Notes: generated by a model from the letters alone, not told the origin. A stretch of DNA of 64,000 nucleotides from Desulfoluna spongiiphila (GCF_900101345.1 NZ_FMUX01000001.1:554581-618580); one strand, 5' to 3'. Positions 35,786 to 44,122 are shown, counted from the first letter of the stretch. Translations and numbers: made by a program.

Positions 35786-36919
35786 CTATCTGCTCAACCT
35801 GAACAGCGCGTCGGAGAAATCTTCCAGATCTTTTTCGGTATGATTGGCCGTGAGGCTGAGACGGATGATGGCCTGGCCCATGGGCACGGTGGGAAAACGG
35901 GCGGTAAAGGCAAAATACCCCTGGTCAAAGAGCTTCGTCACCAGGTCATGGGCGCGCTCCTCGCTGCCGATCTGCACGGCAAGGATGTGGGCTTCGCCGC
36001 AGACGGTAAAGCCGCGGTCGGTGAGGAGCCGGGTCAGCTTCCGGCTGAGAGATGAGAGACGCTCCCTCCTGCCGTCGCCCCGCTCCACCTCCGAAAGCAC
36101 TGCCAGGGCGGTGACGGCGTGGGCCTCGGGCAGGGCCGTGGTGTAGATGAGGGGGGAGGCGAAGTTAAACAGGTACTCCCGGTACAGGGAGGGCATAAGG
36201 ACAAAAGCCCCGAAAAGCCCCATGGCCTTGCCGAAGGTACCCAGGGCCACATCAGCCACTTCCCGGGCGATGCCCCGTCCTCCGGTGCCCAATGCGCCGT
36301 AGGCATGGGCCTCGTCCACCACCGTTAAAAACCCGTGACTCTTTTTAAGCTCGGCCAGCTCTGCCAGGCGCGGGGTGTCCCCGTCCATGCTGAAAAGGGA
36401 CTCGGTCACCACCACGGGATGCCCGGAAGCGCTCTTCAGCCTCTTTTCAAGGTGGCCCATGCTGTTGTGGCGAAAGCCCTTGAAAGGGGCAGTCCCCAGC
36501 TGCATCCCCTTGACGGTGCTGGCGTGGACATGCTTGTCAAACAGAAGGGTCTCCTCCGGACCGAAAAGGGTGGAGAGGATGGCCAGGTTGGCCTGGTAGC
36601 CGGAGGGGAAAAAAATGGCGTCCTCGTACCCGAAGTAGTCCGCATAGGCTTTTTCCGCCTCGCGGATCACCGAGGCATTGCCCGAGACAAGCCGGGAGGA
36701 CGAAGAGGAGGTACCGTACCTGGAAAAAGCGTCTGACGCTTTTTTGCGAAGGGTTTCGCAGCGGCCCAGGCCGAGGTAATCGTTGGAAGCAAAATTAACA
36801 AGGGTGCGTCCGTCCACCGTTACCGTGCGCCCGTCCCCGTCATCCACCACCGGCGGGTTGCGGTAGAGGCCCTTCTCTTTCTGGAGGGCCAGCTTCTGTC
36901 TCAAGCGCTTGTCAAACAT
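35786..36919 (-). CDS. bioF: 8-amino-7-oxononanoate synthase (BioF)
   Basis: 377 aa. PLP-dependent alpha-oxoamine synthase: NDYLGLG, SGYQANLA, DEAHAYG and the Schiff-base lysine in GTFGKAMG. It condenses L-alanine with pimeloyl-ACP/CoA. Distal gene of the biotin operon; its start overlaps the preceding gene by 19 nt. Confidence 0.93.
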   Translation of the reverse strand: MFDKRLRQKLALQKEKGLYRNPPVVDDGDGRTVTVDGRTLVNFASNDYLGLGRCETLRKKASDAFSRYGTSSSSSRLVSGNASVIREAEKAYADYFGYEDAIFFPSGYQANLAILSTLFGPEETLLFDKHVHASTVKGMQLGTAPFKGFRHNSMGHLEKRLKSASGHPVVVTESLFSMDGDTPRLAELAELKKSHGFLTVVDEAHAYGALGTGGRGIAREVADVALGTFGKAMGLFGAFVLMPSLYREYLFNFASPLIYTTALPEAHAVTALAVLSEVERGDGRRERLSSLSRKLTRLLTDRGFTVCGEAHILAVQIGSEERAHDLVTKLFDQGYFAFTARFPTVPMGQAIIRLSLTANHTEKDLEDFSDALFRLSR

Positions 36920-37320
36920 GAAAAAATCTCCTGGTAATGGGGGCTGAGGCGCGCGGCCTCGAAACGGTCGTCAAAGGGTGTGGTGCCGATGAGAAGGGAG
37001 GCCGTGATCGTCTCGCCACCCACCTCTGCCGATACCGCATAGGCCCGGGCATCGCTTGCAGAACCGGTGAGGCTGGCCGTCATGGACACGATCCCCGTCA
37101 CAGGGGACGGGGGAAAAGGGTACCGGGCCACCTTCATGAGAAAGGCCTGACGGCTGAACTTTGTCGCATGCCGAACATGATAGGCCGCGCACTGGGCCAT
37201 GGCTTCCAATAATTCATGGGGCTCTCCGCCCAATTTCGCCGATTCCGCCGCCATAAACCCATCGCCCACGGCTGAAATACGGGAAAGCATCAAAAAAGGT
37301 AATTCCAAAGTATGATCCAA
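36901..37320 (-). CDS. Hotdog-fold protein without the catalytic His motif, biotin operon
   Basis: 139 aa. TTG start at 37320: GGAGG from an adjacent repeat end lies about 6 nt upstream and no other start fits. GEPHELLEAMAQCAAYH resembles the FabZ central helix (IEAMAQ), but the HFPxxPxxPG loop of active dehydratases is missing. It may be a non-catalytic subunit, a thioesterase-like protein, or a partner of the small dehydratase at 40640-40927. Confidence 0.7.
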   Translation of the reverse strand: MDHTLELPFLMLSRISAVGDGFMAAESAKLGGEPHELLEAMAQCAAYHVRHATKFSRQAFLMKVARYPFPPSPVTGIVSMTASLTGSASDARAYAVSAEVGGETITASLLIGTTPFDDRFEAARLSPHYQEIFSCLTSA

Positions 37321-37323
37321 TGT

Positions 37324-37370
37324 TGCCTCCGGCGGGTCGCTTTTATAAAAAAGCTCCGCAAAAAGCCTTC
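37324..37370 (+). repeat. Short repeat module (GCCTCCGGCGGGTCGC type)
   Basis: GCCTCCGGCGGGTCGCTTTT, then an A-rich stretch and AAAAGCTCCGC: a third module of the family with its own hairpin (GCTTTT/AAAAGC). On the minus strand its CCGGAGGC end supplies the ribosome site for 37320. Confidence 0.75.
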
Positions 37371-37397
37371 TATGGTTAAAGTGGGTTAAAAAAGCTT

Positions 37398-37567
37398 GCC
37401 TCCGGCGGCGAGGTGAGCCACCTCGAAAGCAGGTTGCGAATGCGCTTTCCCCTTCGTTCCTCAGGGAAAATCACATTCGCCTATGGTTCAAATTAAACTG
37501 AATCTGTTTTTTTAACCTGTTTATCAAACTTTTCAAAAGTTTGGCCCCCGGCAGGGCCGCCGGAGGC
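37398..37567 (+). repeat. Intergenic structured repeat, copy G
   Basis: 170 bp, full length, inside the biotin operon. GAGGTG/CACCTC hairpin, TTCGTTCCTC loop, palindrome CAAACTTTTCAAAAGTTTG, end CCGCCGGAGGC. Its last base is part of the stop codon of the ketosynthase gene. Confidence 0.93.
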
Positions 37568-38775
37568 TAACTATGTCTGCGCACCACCAGGGCGCTGTTC
37601 TGGCCACCGAAGCCGAAATTTTCAAAAAGAAGGGTCGAGATCCCTTCGGCGCTTCGCCCCTCCACCACGATGTCGAGGGCCGGGTCCAAAGGATTGGTAA
37701 GGTTGGGGTTGGTGGGCAGGGTGCCGTGCTTTAAGGCGGCCAGCATCACGGCCAGCTCCACGGCCCCGCAGGCCGAGGCCAGGTGGCCCAGCCATGCCTT
37801 GGGAGCCAGGATGGCCGGTCGGTGGGCCCCGAAAAGCCGTCCGAAAAGCTCTGCCTCCATGCGGTCGTTGAGATCGGTGGCCGTGCCGTGGGCCGACACC
37901 GCGTCCACCTCTTCGGGCAGTAGAAAGGCCTCGTCCAGGGCCAGTCGCACGGCCTTTTCCGCCCAGGTGCCCGAAGGATCCGGGGCCGTCATGTTGTACC
38001 CGTCCAGGGACGAACCGAACCCCAGGACCTCGGCATGGATTTCGGCCCCGCGCCGCCTGGCATGCTCCAACTCTTCAAAAAGGAAGAAAGCCCCCCCTTC
38101 TCCGGGCAGGAACCCCTTCCGGTTGGCGTCAAAGGGCGCGTACACGGCCGACGGATCCTTTTCGCTTCGATGCAGGGCCCGGGCCATGCCGTAGGCCAAA
38201 AGACCGCCCCGGTTGATCCGCGAGTCCCCCCCTCCTGCAAGGGCCGTGTCCAGGTACCCGTCCCGGACCTTTCGGTAGGCCTCGCCAAGGGCCGTCAACG
38301 ACGCCGCACAGGCACTGCCGCAGGTGTGGTTCTCCCCGTGGATGCCGGTGAGCCGGGAAATGGCGGACGCCGCCGTGTTGGGAAGGAACCGCAGCATCCA
38401 CAACGCGGAAAGCCCCTCCTCGGAGATCTCCCCGCCGTCGATCCTGGCAAACTCCTCCCCCACATCAAAGTTGGGCCCGCTCCCGCAGAAAAGGCCGGTG
38501 TCGGCCCGCTGCTTCTCCGAAAGCCCCGACGCCTCCATGGCCGCAGCAGCCGATGCCACGGCAAACTGCGCCCCCCGGTTGAGGTACCGCCCGGCCTTGA
38601 AACGCCCGGTGTACGCCTTGAGATCAAATCCCTCCACCGGTGCCGCCCAGAGCCCCTCCTCCCCGGTAAACACAAACCGGGGCGCCCCAACGGAAAGCCT
38701 CTCCCCAATCTCTTCCGGTGTCGCCCCCAGGGATGAAACCACCCCCATGGACGTCACCACAACACGCCTGCGCAT
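37567..38775 (-). CDS. Beta-ketoacyl-ACP synthase (FabF-like), biotin operon
   Basis: 402 aa from ATG 38775 (AAGGAG upstream). Thiolase fold; the catalytic Cys lies in CGSACAAS, His in SAHGTATDLND, and Lys/His in APKAWLGHLASA. It is diverged from housekeeping FabF (CGSACAAS instead of TACA), fitting a specialised elongation role, probably building the pimeloyl chain together with the neighbouring ACP, reductase and dehydratase. Confidence 0.9.
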   Translation of the reverse strand: MRRRVVVTSMGVVSSLGATPEEIGERLSVGAPRFVFTGEEGLWAAPVEGFDLKAYTGRFKAGRYLNRGAQFAVASAAAAMEASGLSEKQRADTGLFCGSGPNFDVGEEFARIDGGEISEEGLSALWMLRFLPNTAASAISRLTGIHGENHTCGSACAASLTALGEAYRKVRDGYLDTALAGGGDSRINRGGLLAYGMARALHRSEKDPSAVYAPFDANRKGFLPGEGGAFFLFEELEHARRRGAEIHAEVLGFGSSLDGYNMTAPDPSGTWAEKAVRLALDEAFLLPEEVDAVSAHGTATDLNDRMEAELFGRLFGAHRPAILAPKAWLGHLASACGAVELAVMLAALKHGTLPTNPNLTNPLDPALDIVVEGRSAEGISTLLFENFGFGGQNSALVVRRHS

Positions 38776-38811
38776 GAAATCTCCTTGATGCAAAAAAAAA
38801 CCAAAAGCGAG

Positions 38812-39031
38812 GCCTCCGGTGGCGAGGTGTGCCACCTCGAAAGCAGGTTGCGAATGGGCTTTCCCCTTCGTTCCTCAGGGAAAATCACATTCGCGTTTGA
38901 ACCAAGGCCTGTTACCCCATGCCGTTGGCCTCGGGCGAAGCCCGTCAGCAAATGTGATCGGCCTGAGGAACGAAGGCCGGGAGCATTCGCGAACCTGGGT
39001 TCCAAGGGCTCAGCCCTTGGCCGCCGGAGGC
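38812..39031 (+). repeat. Intergenic structured repeat, copy H (composite)
   Basis: 220 bp. The first half is the standard form with TTCGTTCCTC loop; the second half is the alternative module with GGCCT-GAGGAACGA-AGGCC, then CCAAGGG-ctcag-CCCTTGG and CCGCCGGAGGC. Fills the gap between the ACP and ketosynthase genes. Confidence 0.9.
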
Positions 39032-39050
39032 AACGCTTTACGCATACTGC

Positions 39051-39422
39051 TTACGCGGCATCGCTGCGCCAGGTGACGTAATCGGCGATGTCTTTCACCT
39101 TGAGGACCGGGCCGCCCTCCTGGTCCGCCAGGATCTCGTCCACGCGGGATGCGGTCAGGTACGGGTATTTTTCCATGAGGTAGGCCCTGGTGTCGGTGAT
39201 GTGGTCCCCGGGCTCGCTGAGGTAGACCCGCAGGGTTTTTAAGAAGACCTCGTCATCGTTCACATCGATGTTGAACTCGGAGCTTAAGCTCACGGCCAGC
39301 TCCAGCAGGTCAATGGACTCCACGTCCAGATCCCGGAACAGGTAGGTTTCGGTCCCGATGTTTTCCGCGTCGACATCCAGAATATCGGCCAGGGTGGCCT
39401 GAATTTTTCCTAACACAGTCAT
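39051..39422 (-). CDS. Dedicated acyl carrier protein, biotin operon
   Basis: 123 aa, longer than the usual 75-80. The phosphopantetheine site is the Ser in DVESIDLLEL (near 36). The C-terminal 40 residues (from about 80) form an extra extension. Its presence beside KS, KR and DH genes argues for a separate chain-building pathway for pimelate. Confidence 0.92.
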   Translation of the reverse strand: MTVLGKIQATLADILDVDAENIGTETYLFRDLDVESIDLLELAVSLSSEFNIDVNDDEVFLKTLRVYLSEPGDHITDTRAYLMEKYPYLTASRVDEILADQEGGPVLKVKDIADYVTWRSDAA

Positions 39423-39467
39423 GGGTAACGTCTCACTCCACTATGAAAATATAACAAGTCAGCTTAT

Positions 39468-39766
39468 GCCTCCGGCGGCAAGGTGTGCCACCTTGAAAAC
39501 AGGTTGCGGATGCGTTTTGCCCCTCGTTCCTCGGGTCAAATCACATCCGCCTTTAAGATAAAATTTAACCACGTACATTTGGTAACCATTCAGTTGCCTC
39601 CGGCGGGTCGCTTTTTGAAAAAAGTTCCGCAAAAACTTTCCGTTTGCATGTCCGTTGATCTTGAAGCCGTCGGCTCGTCGAATACTTCCGTGAAGGCCCA
39701 CGTCGTTTGCAAGACCTGTTTATCAAACGTTTCAAAAGGTTGGCCCCCGGCAGGGCCGCCGGAGGC
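39468..39766 (+). repeat. Intergenic structured repeat, copy I, with a nested short module
   Basis: Left half standard (CAAGGTGTGCCACCTTG) with a different stem, GCGGATGCGTTTTG pairing with TCAAATCACATCCGC, around CTCGTTCCTC. A GCCTCCGGCGGGTCGC module (39596-39643) has been inserted before the right half (TTTATCAAACGTTTC..., end CCGCCGGAGGC at 39766). Confidence 0.88.
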
Positions 39767-39813
39767 GATTTCGAGCTGAATAGTTGCTATGGGCCTTTTT
39801 TTAAAAAACCTCG

Positions 39814-39895
39814 CGAAGGGTCTCACCCCGAGGAACGAGGGGTGAGACCCTTCGTTACCTGGGGTCCAGGGGATCATTCCCTGGCCGCCGGAGGC
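39814..39895 (+). repeat. Intergenic structured repeat, copy I2 (alternative module)
   Basis: Perfect 16-bp stem (39814-39829 with 39839-39854) closing the loop GAGGAACGA, then the hairpin CCAGGGGATCATTCCCTGG and the end CCGCCGGAGGC. Together with copy I it fills the 486-bp gap between the reductase and ACP genes. Confidence 0.9.
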
Positions 39896-39908
39896 ACGTT
39901 TTTCCCTT

Positions 39909-40643
39909 CTACTTGCATGCCGTCAGGCCACCGTCCATGGTGATGGCGGTGGCGTTGATGGGTCGTGCGGCGTCGGAGAGCAGAAAAAGAAGGGTCTCGG
40001 CCACCTCGGAGGAGGTGGCGGCGCGTCCCAGGGGGACCCGTTTTCGGATCCGGTCCCCGTGTTCTTCCAGGTAGAGGGTGCCGCGCCCTGCCGACACGTA
40101 GCCGGGCCGCAAGATGGCGCTGGTGATGCCCTTTTTCCCCAACTCGATACCGATGCCCTGGTAAATGGCTTCGCAGGCCTTTTTAGACGCAGCGTACAAA
40201 CCCTGGCCGCCGTTTTGAAGCACGGCAGCGGTGGACGAAACGTAGAGCATCCGGCCGAACCGGCCTGCCATCATGCGGCGGGAGGCCCACTTAACAAGGG
40301 CCGCCCGGCAGGTGACGTTCCCGTGCATGTAGCGCCCCACAGCCATGGGGTCCGCCGTGGCCACAAGGCTCTCTAAGTTGCCGTGGGCAAAGTCCACAAG
40401 GTAATCGGGGCCGCCCCCTTCAAACTGGGCGTCCAGCCGGGAAAACCCGTCGGGCTCAAGGGCCGTTTCCAGGTCGAAAAAACAGGCGGTGCCGTCGGTG
40501 GCGTCCTGGATCCTTTGTTTCCCTTCATCCGATCGAAAGGTCAAAACGGGCCGAAGGCCTGCATCCGCAAGCAGGGGACAAAGGGCCAGGGCCATGTCGC
40601 AGCTGCCTCCTGCAACCAGCACGGTGTGTCCGGTAAACATCAT
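39909..40643 (-). CDS. Short-chain dehydrogenase, 3-oxoacyl-ACP reductase-like, biotin operon
   Basis: 244 aa. ATG 40643 overlaps the stop of the upstream gene (ATGA). Rossmann start TVLVAGGSCDMALAL (Gly spacing altered from TGxxxGxG). The catalytic Ser is in YVSSTAAV, Tyr and Lys in YAASKKA. C-terminus ITMDGGLTA is FabG-like. Probably reduces the oxo intermediate in pimeloyl chain building. Confidence 0.88.
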   Translation of the reverse strand: MMFTGHTVLVAGGSCDMALALCPLLADAGLRPVLTFRSDEGKQRIQDATDGTACFFDLETALEPDGFSRLDAQFEGGGPDYLVDFAHGNLESLVATADPMAVGRYMHGNVTCRAALVKWASRRMMAGRFGRMLYVSSTAAVLQNGGQGLYAASKKACEAIYQGIGIELGKKGITSAILRPGYVSAGRGTLYLEEHGDRIRKRVPLGRAATSSEVAETLLFLLSDAARPINATAITMDGGLTACK

Positions 40644-40927
40644 GGGAGCACCATCTCTCCGGTCACCGCCGGTGTCTCGCCGTGGAAAAGCCTGCAGGCG
40701 GCCCGCCCGTTCTCGCACCGCACCGTATAGGGATAGCTGCCGGGGGGCACGAAGGACCTGAACCTGAAATTCTTCGCCTCGATCGGTGCATGCCCTGCCT
40801 CCTGGAGCCGTTTGTAAAAGGCCTCCACAACAAGGCTGCCGGGCACCACGGGGTTCCCGGGAAAATGTCCTTCGTAGAGGGGATCCGCTCCGTCAAAGCA
40901 AAAAACGCCGGACAGGGTGGCGGTCAT
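40640..40927 (-). CDS. Small FabZ-like 3-hydroxyacyl-ACP dehydratase, biotin operon
   Basis: 95 aa. ATG 40927 overlaps the bioB stop (TGATG). Intact dehydratase motif HFPGNPVVPGSLVVEAF with catalytic His and Glu. It is much shorter than FabZ (about 140-150), so it may need a partner such as 36901-37320 or act as a homo-oligomeric single hotdog. Confidence 0.88.
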   Translation of the reverse strand: MTATLSGVFCFDGADPLYEGHFPGNPVVPGSLVVEAFYKRLQEAGHAPIEAKNFRFRSFVPPGSYPYTVRCENGRAACRLFHGETPAVTGEMVLP

Positions 40928-41907
40928 CACACCTCTCCCACAAGAAGCCCGGCATCGGTCACCATCTTCAAATCGTCGTCCAGGGAGCGACCCGCGGTGG
41001 TAAGGTAATTGCCCACCATGAGGCCGTCGGCACCTGCAGGAAAAAGCCAGGACTGAAAGTCCCTGAGGGTCACCTCCCGCCCGCCGCAGACGGTGATGCG
41101 TTTTTCAGGGGCGATGAGCCGGAACAGGGCCACGGACTTCAAGGCATCCAGGGCCGGCATCAGTGGGCGATTAGCCATGCGGGTCCCGGGCACGGGGGTC
41201 AGAAAATTCATGGGAATGGTATCGGCGTTGAGGTCCCTCAGGGTCAGGGCCAGCTCCACGCGCTGGGCCCAGCTCTCACCCATGCCGAGGATGCCACCGG
41301 AACAGACACCGAACCCCATATCCGCTGCGAGCTGAACCGTTTCGATGTCCTCGTCGTAGGTGTGGGTGGTGCAGATGGCGTCGAAATGGCTGCGGGAGGT
41401 CTCCAGGTTGTGGTGGTAGCGCCCCATGCCGCTTGAGCGCAGCCGCTCACCCCGTTTGGCGTCCAGCATGCCCAGGGAGCCGCAGATGGTGAGATCGGTC
41501 TCTTTCCTGAGGCGCTCCGTCACCCGGCAGACCCGGTCGATCTCAGCCTCGTTCAGGCTGTGCCCGCTGGTGACGATGCCGAAACGGGTGGCCCCGGCGC
41601 GTGCCATGGCATGCCCCCGCTCCACAAGGGTCTCCTCGTCCATCAGGGGGTAGATGTCCACCCCGGTCTCATGGCTGGAGGACTGGGCACAGAAGGCGCA
41701 ATCCTGGGAGCACTTGCCCGACTTGGCGTTGACGATGGAACAGAGGAACACCGTGTCTCCCCGGCTCTCGCGGCATCTCACCCGGGCGGCTTCAAAGAGA
41801 AGGAAAAGGGCTTCGTGTCCCGCACCGGCCAGGGCCAGGGCGTCTTCCTCGCTTACACGGCAAGAGGGATCGGCAATGAGTTTGCGTATCAATTCATGGG
41901 TCTGCAT
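40927..41907 (-). CDS. bioB: Biotin synthase (BioB)
   Basis: 326 aa from ATG 41907. Radical SAM motif CSQDCAFCAQSS (CxxxCxxC) plus the conserved Cys and Arg residues of the auxiliary [2Fe-2S] site; SGGILGMGE is diagnostic. Converts dethiobiotin to biotin. The best ribosome site is the GGAGG of an adjacent repeat end, 11-12 nt upstream. Confidence 0.97.
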   Translation of the reverse strand: MQTHELIRKLIADPSCRVSEEDALALAGAGHEALFLLFEAARVRCRESRGDTVFLCSIVNAKSGKCSQDCAFCAQSSSHETGVDIYPLMDEETLVERGHAMARAGATRFGIVTSGHSLNEAEIDRVCRVTERLRKETDLTICGSLGMLDAKRGERLRSSGMGRYHHNLETSRSHFDAICTTHTYDEDIETVQLAADMGFGVCSGGILGMGESWAQRVELALTLRDLNADTIPMNFLTPVPGTRMANRPLMPALDALKSVALFRLIAPEKRITVCGGREVTLRDFQSWLFPAGADGLMVGNYLTTAGRSLDDDLKMVTDAGLLVGEV

Positions 41908-41918
41908 AGTTGGCGTGT

Positions 41919-41957
41919 GCCTCCGGCGGATCGCTTTCAGATAAAAAAAGCCCCGCA
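41919..41957 (+). repeat. Short repeat module (GCCTCCGGCGGATCGC type)
   Basis: Third copy of the short module: GCCTCCGGCGGATCGCTTTC then AAAAAAAGCCCCGC. Located just before bioB (minus strand), giving it a GGAGG. The rest of the gap to 42167 shows nothing. Confidence 0.75.
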
Positions 41958-42167
41958 AAAAAACGTTTCGGTTGCGCATGCTGCCCGGGCACTCGTCGCC
42001 TCAGGCGTGGGGGAGCCGCAGGGCCTTGGCTGCATTTAAAGGCCCGTTATACAGCCATATCCCCCAGCCTGTCAACCTCACTTCAACCACAGGTTAACAG
42101 GGCAGTGCATGGCCCCGGGCCCTCTTTTTCGGATCGGCAATACTACGGTTTTATCACTGGCGGGATG

Positions 42168-43043
42168 TTAATCAAGGGATCTCGGTGAGATAAAATGACG
42201 GGGCTCCCCGGAGACGGGGTCGGTGAAGCGCACCTCTTTGGCCAGGAGCTTCAAGGGGCGCTCAAAGTCGGGCGGGGCCTCGTCCAGGAGGTCCGGGTAG
42301 AGGCGATCGTTTTCAATGGGGGCTCCGATGGCGCACATATGGAGGCGCACCTGGTGTTTTTTGCCGGTGACCGGGCTGATCCGGTAGAGCCCCCCTGCGC
42401 CCCTGGGGGCGATAAGCTCAATGTCGGAGACGGCATTGGGGGATCCTGCGTCTTCTGTCATCCGAAACCAGGGATGCCCCTCAACGAGCCTGTTCTCCAC
42501 GTGAAAGGAGCTGCCTCTTTCCGGGCGGTTCAGGGAAACGGCCTCGTAGACCTTGCTCACCTTCCGGTCCATGAACAGGCCCTGGTAGAGACCCCGGCTC
42601 TCTTTGAGACGGGAAAAAAGAACCAGCCCGGCCGTCTCGCGATCGATGCGGTTCACAGGGATGATGTCCGGGGTGTCGAAGCGTTTGCGCAACCGGGTAA
42701 GAAGGGTCTCGTTCACAAATTTACCGGCAGGGATCACCGGCAGAAAATGGGGCTTGCAGGCAACAATGAGGTGATCGTCCACATGGATCACCTCTTCGTC
42801 AAAGGGAATGGGGTCTTCATGGGCCACCTCCCGGAAGTAGCGCAGCACCATCATGGGCTCGACACGGGCCGCCCGGGAGAGGGTCCCGCCCCTTTCATCG
42901 GTGACCAGGCCGCCGTCAAGGCGCGCCTCCCAGATACCCGGGGGCACAGCCGGAAAGCGTGCCCCCAGAAAATCAAGGATGGGGGTCCCGGATGGGACCG
43001 CCTCCCCCACCGTCACCGTGGACGCAAAAGGGCTCCGGCTCAT
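42168..43043 (-). CDS. RluA-family pseudouridine synthase
   Basis: 291 aa; ATG 43043 overlaps the bioD stop (ATGA). The catalytic Asp is in NRIDRETAGLVLF; the fold runs to GKKHQVRLHM. An N-terminal S4-like stretch is suggested before residue 60. It modifies rRNA or tRNA uridines; its place inside the biotin operon is unexplained. Confidence 0.9.
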   Translation of the reverse strand: MSRSPFASTVTVGEAVPSGTPILDFLGARFPAVPPGIWEARLDGGLVTDERGGTLSRAARVEPMMVLRYFREVAHEDPIPFDEEVIHVDDHLIVACKPHFLPVIPAGKFVNETLLTRLRKRFDTPDIIPVNRIDRETAGLVLFSRLKESRGLYQGLFMDRKVSKVYEAVSLNRPERGSSFHVENRLVEGHPWFRMTEDAGSPNAVSDIELIAPRGAGGLYRISPVTGKKHQVRLHMCAIGAPIENDRLYPDLLDEAPPDFERPLKLLAKEVRFTDPVSGEPRHFISPRSLD

Positions 43044-43747
43044 GCAGACTCCACGCCCAGGGCCCGCAGCAGGGGAAGCAGGCGTTCGGCCATGGCGTCG
43101 GCCTCGGTCTCGATGCAGCACATGCGCCCGATGGACGCCACCGGACGGATACCGGTGATCCGCGCCACCGCTTCCATGTGCTCGGCGATCATCACGGGCT
43201 CCGTGGATCCGTCCCGGTCGATGAACACCACAAAGGGATGGGTGATCCCCCGGTGGGCCATGGCCTCCAGGGTCAGCAGGGTGTGGTTGATGGTGCCCAG
43301 GCCAGCCCGGGCCGCCACGATGTGAACAAACTTCTCTTCGGCCAGGAGGTCGATGACGTTCAGCCGCTCGGTCACCGGCACCAGGGCTCCTCCTGCCCCT
43401 TCCACCACCAGGGGACGCCCCAGGGCCCTTTTTTCCTGGATAAACGTCTTGAACGCGGCAGGATCGATCTTCTTGCCCTCTTCCCGGGCCGCAAAATAGG
43501 GGGCCTTGGCCTCCCGGAAGCAATAGAGAACGGAATCCCTTGCTTCATCTCGCCCCCCCATGAGGGTGAGCACAAAGGAGGGGTCGCTGTACGGGTGCGA
43601 GGGGCTGTGGCAACCGGTCTGAAAGGGTTTCAGATAAAGGGGATCCAAGCCGTTGGCGCGAAGGATCTTCATCACCAGAAGGGAGAGGACGCTCTTTCCG
43701 ACATCGGTATCGGTGCCGGTAATGCAGATATCTCGAATGGGGGACAT
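43040..43747 (-). CDS. bioD: Dethiobiotin synthetase (BioD)
   Basis: 235 aa from ATG 43747 (GGAG upstream). P-loop GTDTDVGKS, KPFQTG and EGAGGALVPV are canonical. Converts diaminopelargonate to dethiobiotin with CO2 and ATP. First gene of the biotin operon; no bioA is in the window. Confidence 0.95.
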   Translation of the reverse strand: MSPIRDICITGTDTDVGKSVLSLLVMKILRANGLDPLYLKPFQTGCHSPSHPYSDPSFVLTLMGGRDEARDSVLYCFREAKAPYFAAREEGKKIDPAAFKTFIQEKRALGRPLVVEGAGGALVPVTERLNVIDLLAEEKFVHIVAARAGLGTINHTLLTLEAMAHRGITHPFVVFIDRDGSTEPVMIAEHMEAVARITGIRPVASIGRMCCIETEADAMAERLLPLLRALGVESA

Positions 43748-44122
43748 GACGGTCTCCAAATCACAGGTTGGGGGCTTTACAATAAGGTTCACGTGAACCC
43801 TGTGGGCTTTCCCCGCCCCTTACGGTGTGAAGGAGAAGGCGCAGCATGACACCCCGGGACCAGCTCCCATGGGAAGCCGAAAAAACTATCGGCTATAGTG
43901 GTACTATGAACAAACACATATTTCAATCACCCACACCCATCCCTATATTTTATCCAGGGGCACAGAAAAATTCAGAAAAGGATCGCACACAAAACAAATC
44001 ATGGATATCCTGCTTGCGAAGGCAGACCTGCGGTGATATGAAGTGTACATTGTTCAAAGAACAATGCAAAAGCCCTGCCACTGGGACTTTTCCCCCGATT
44101 CTCACTTGGAGCACACCCACGT
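43748..44122. other. Divergent intergenic region with palindromes
   Basis: Between the biotin operon (minus) and 44123 (plus). GGTTCACGTGAACC (43786-43799) is a perfect 14-bp palindrome about 40 bp before bioD, a likely operator. CATTGTTC-aaa-GAACAATG (44048-44066) is a perfect hairpin. An AAAAGCCC/GGGACTTTT near-hairpin (44067-44092) follows. No gene is seen. Confidence 0.6.

Noticed and set aside
43748..43845. BirA operator upstream of bioD
   Set aside because: Only an isolated GCTTTACAA resembles a half-site; the partner half at the right spacing is absent.
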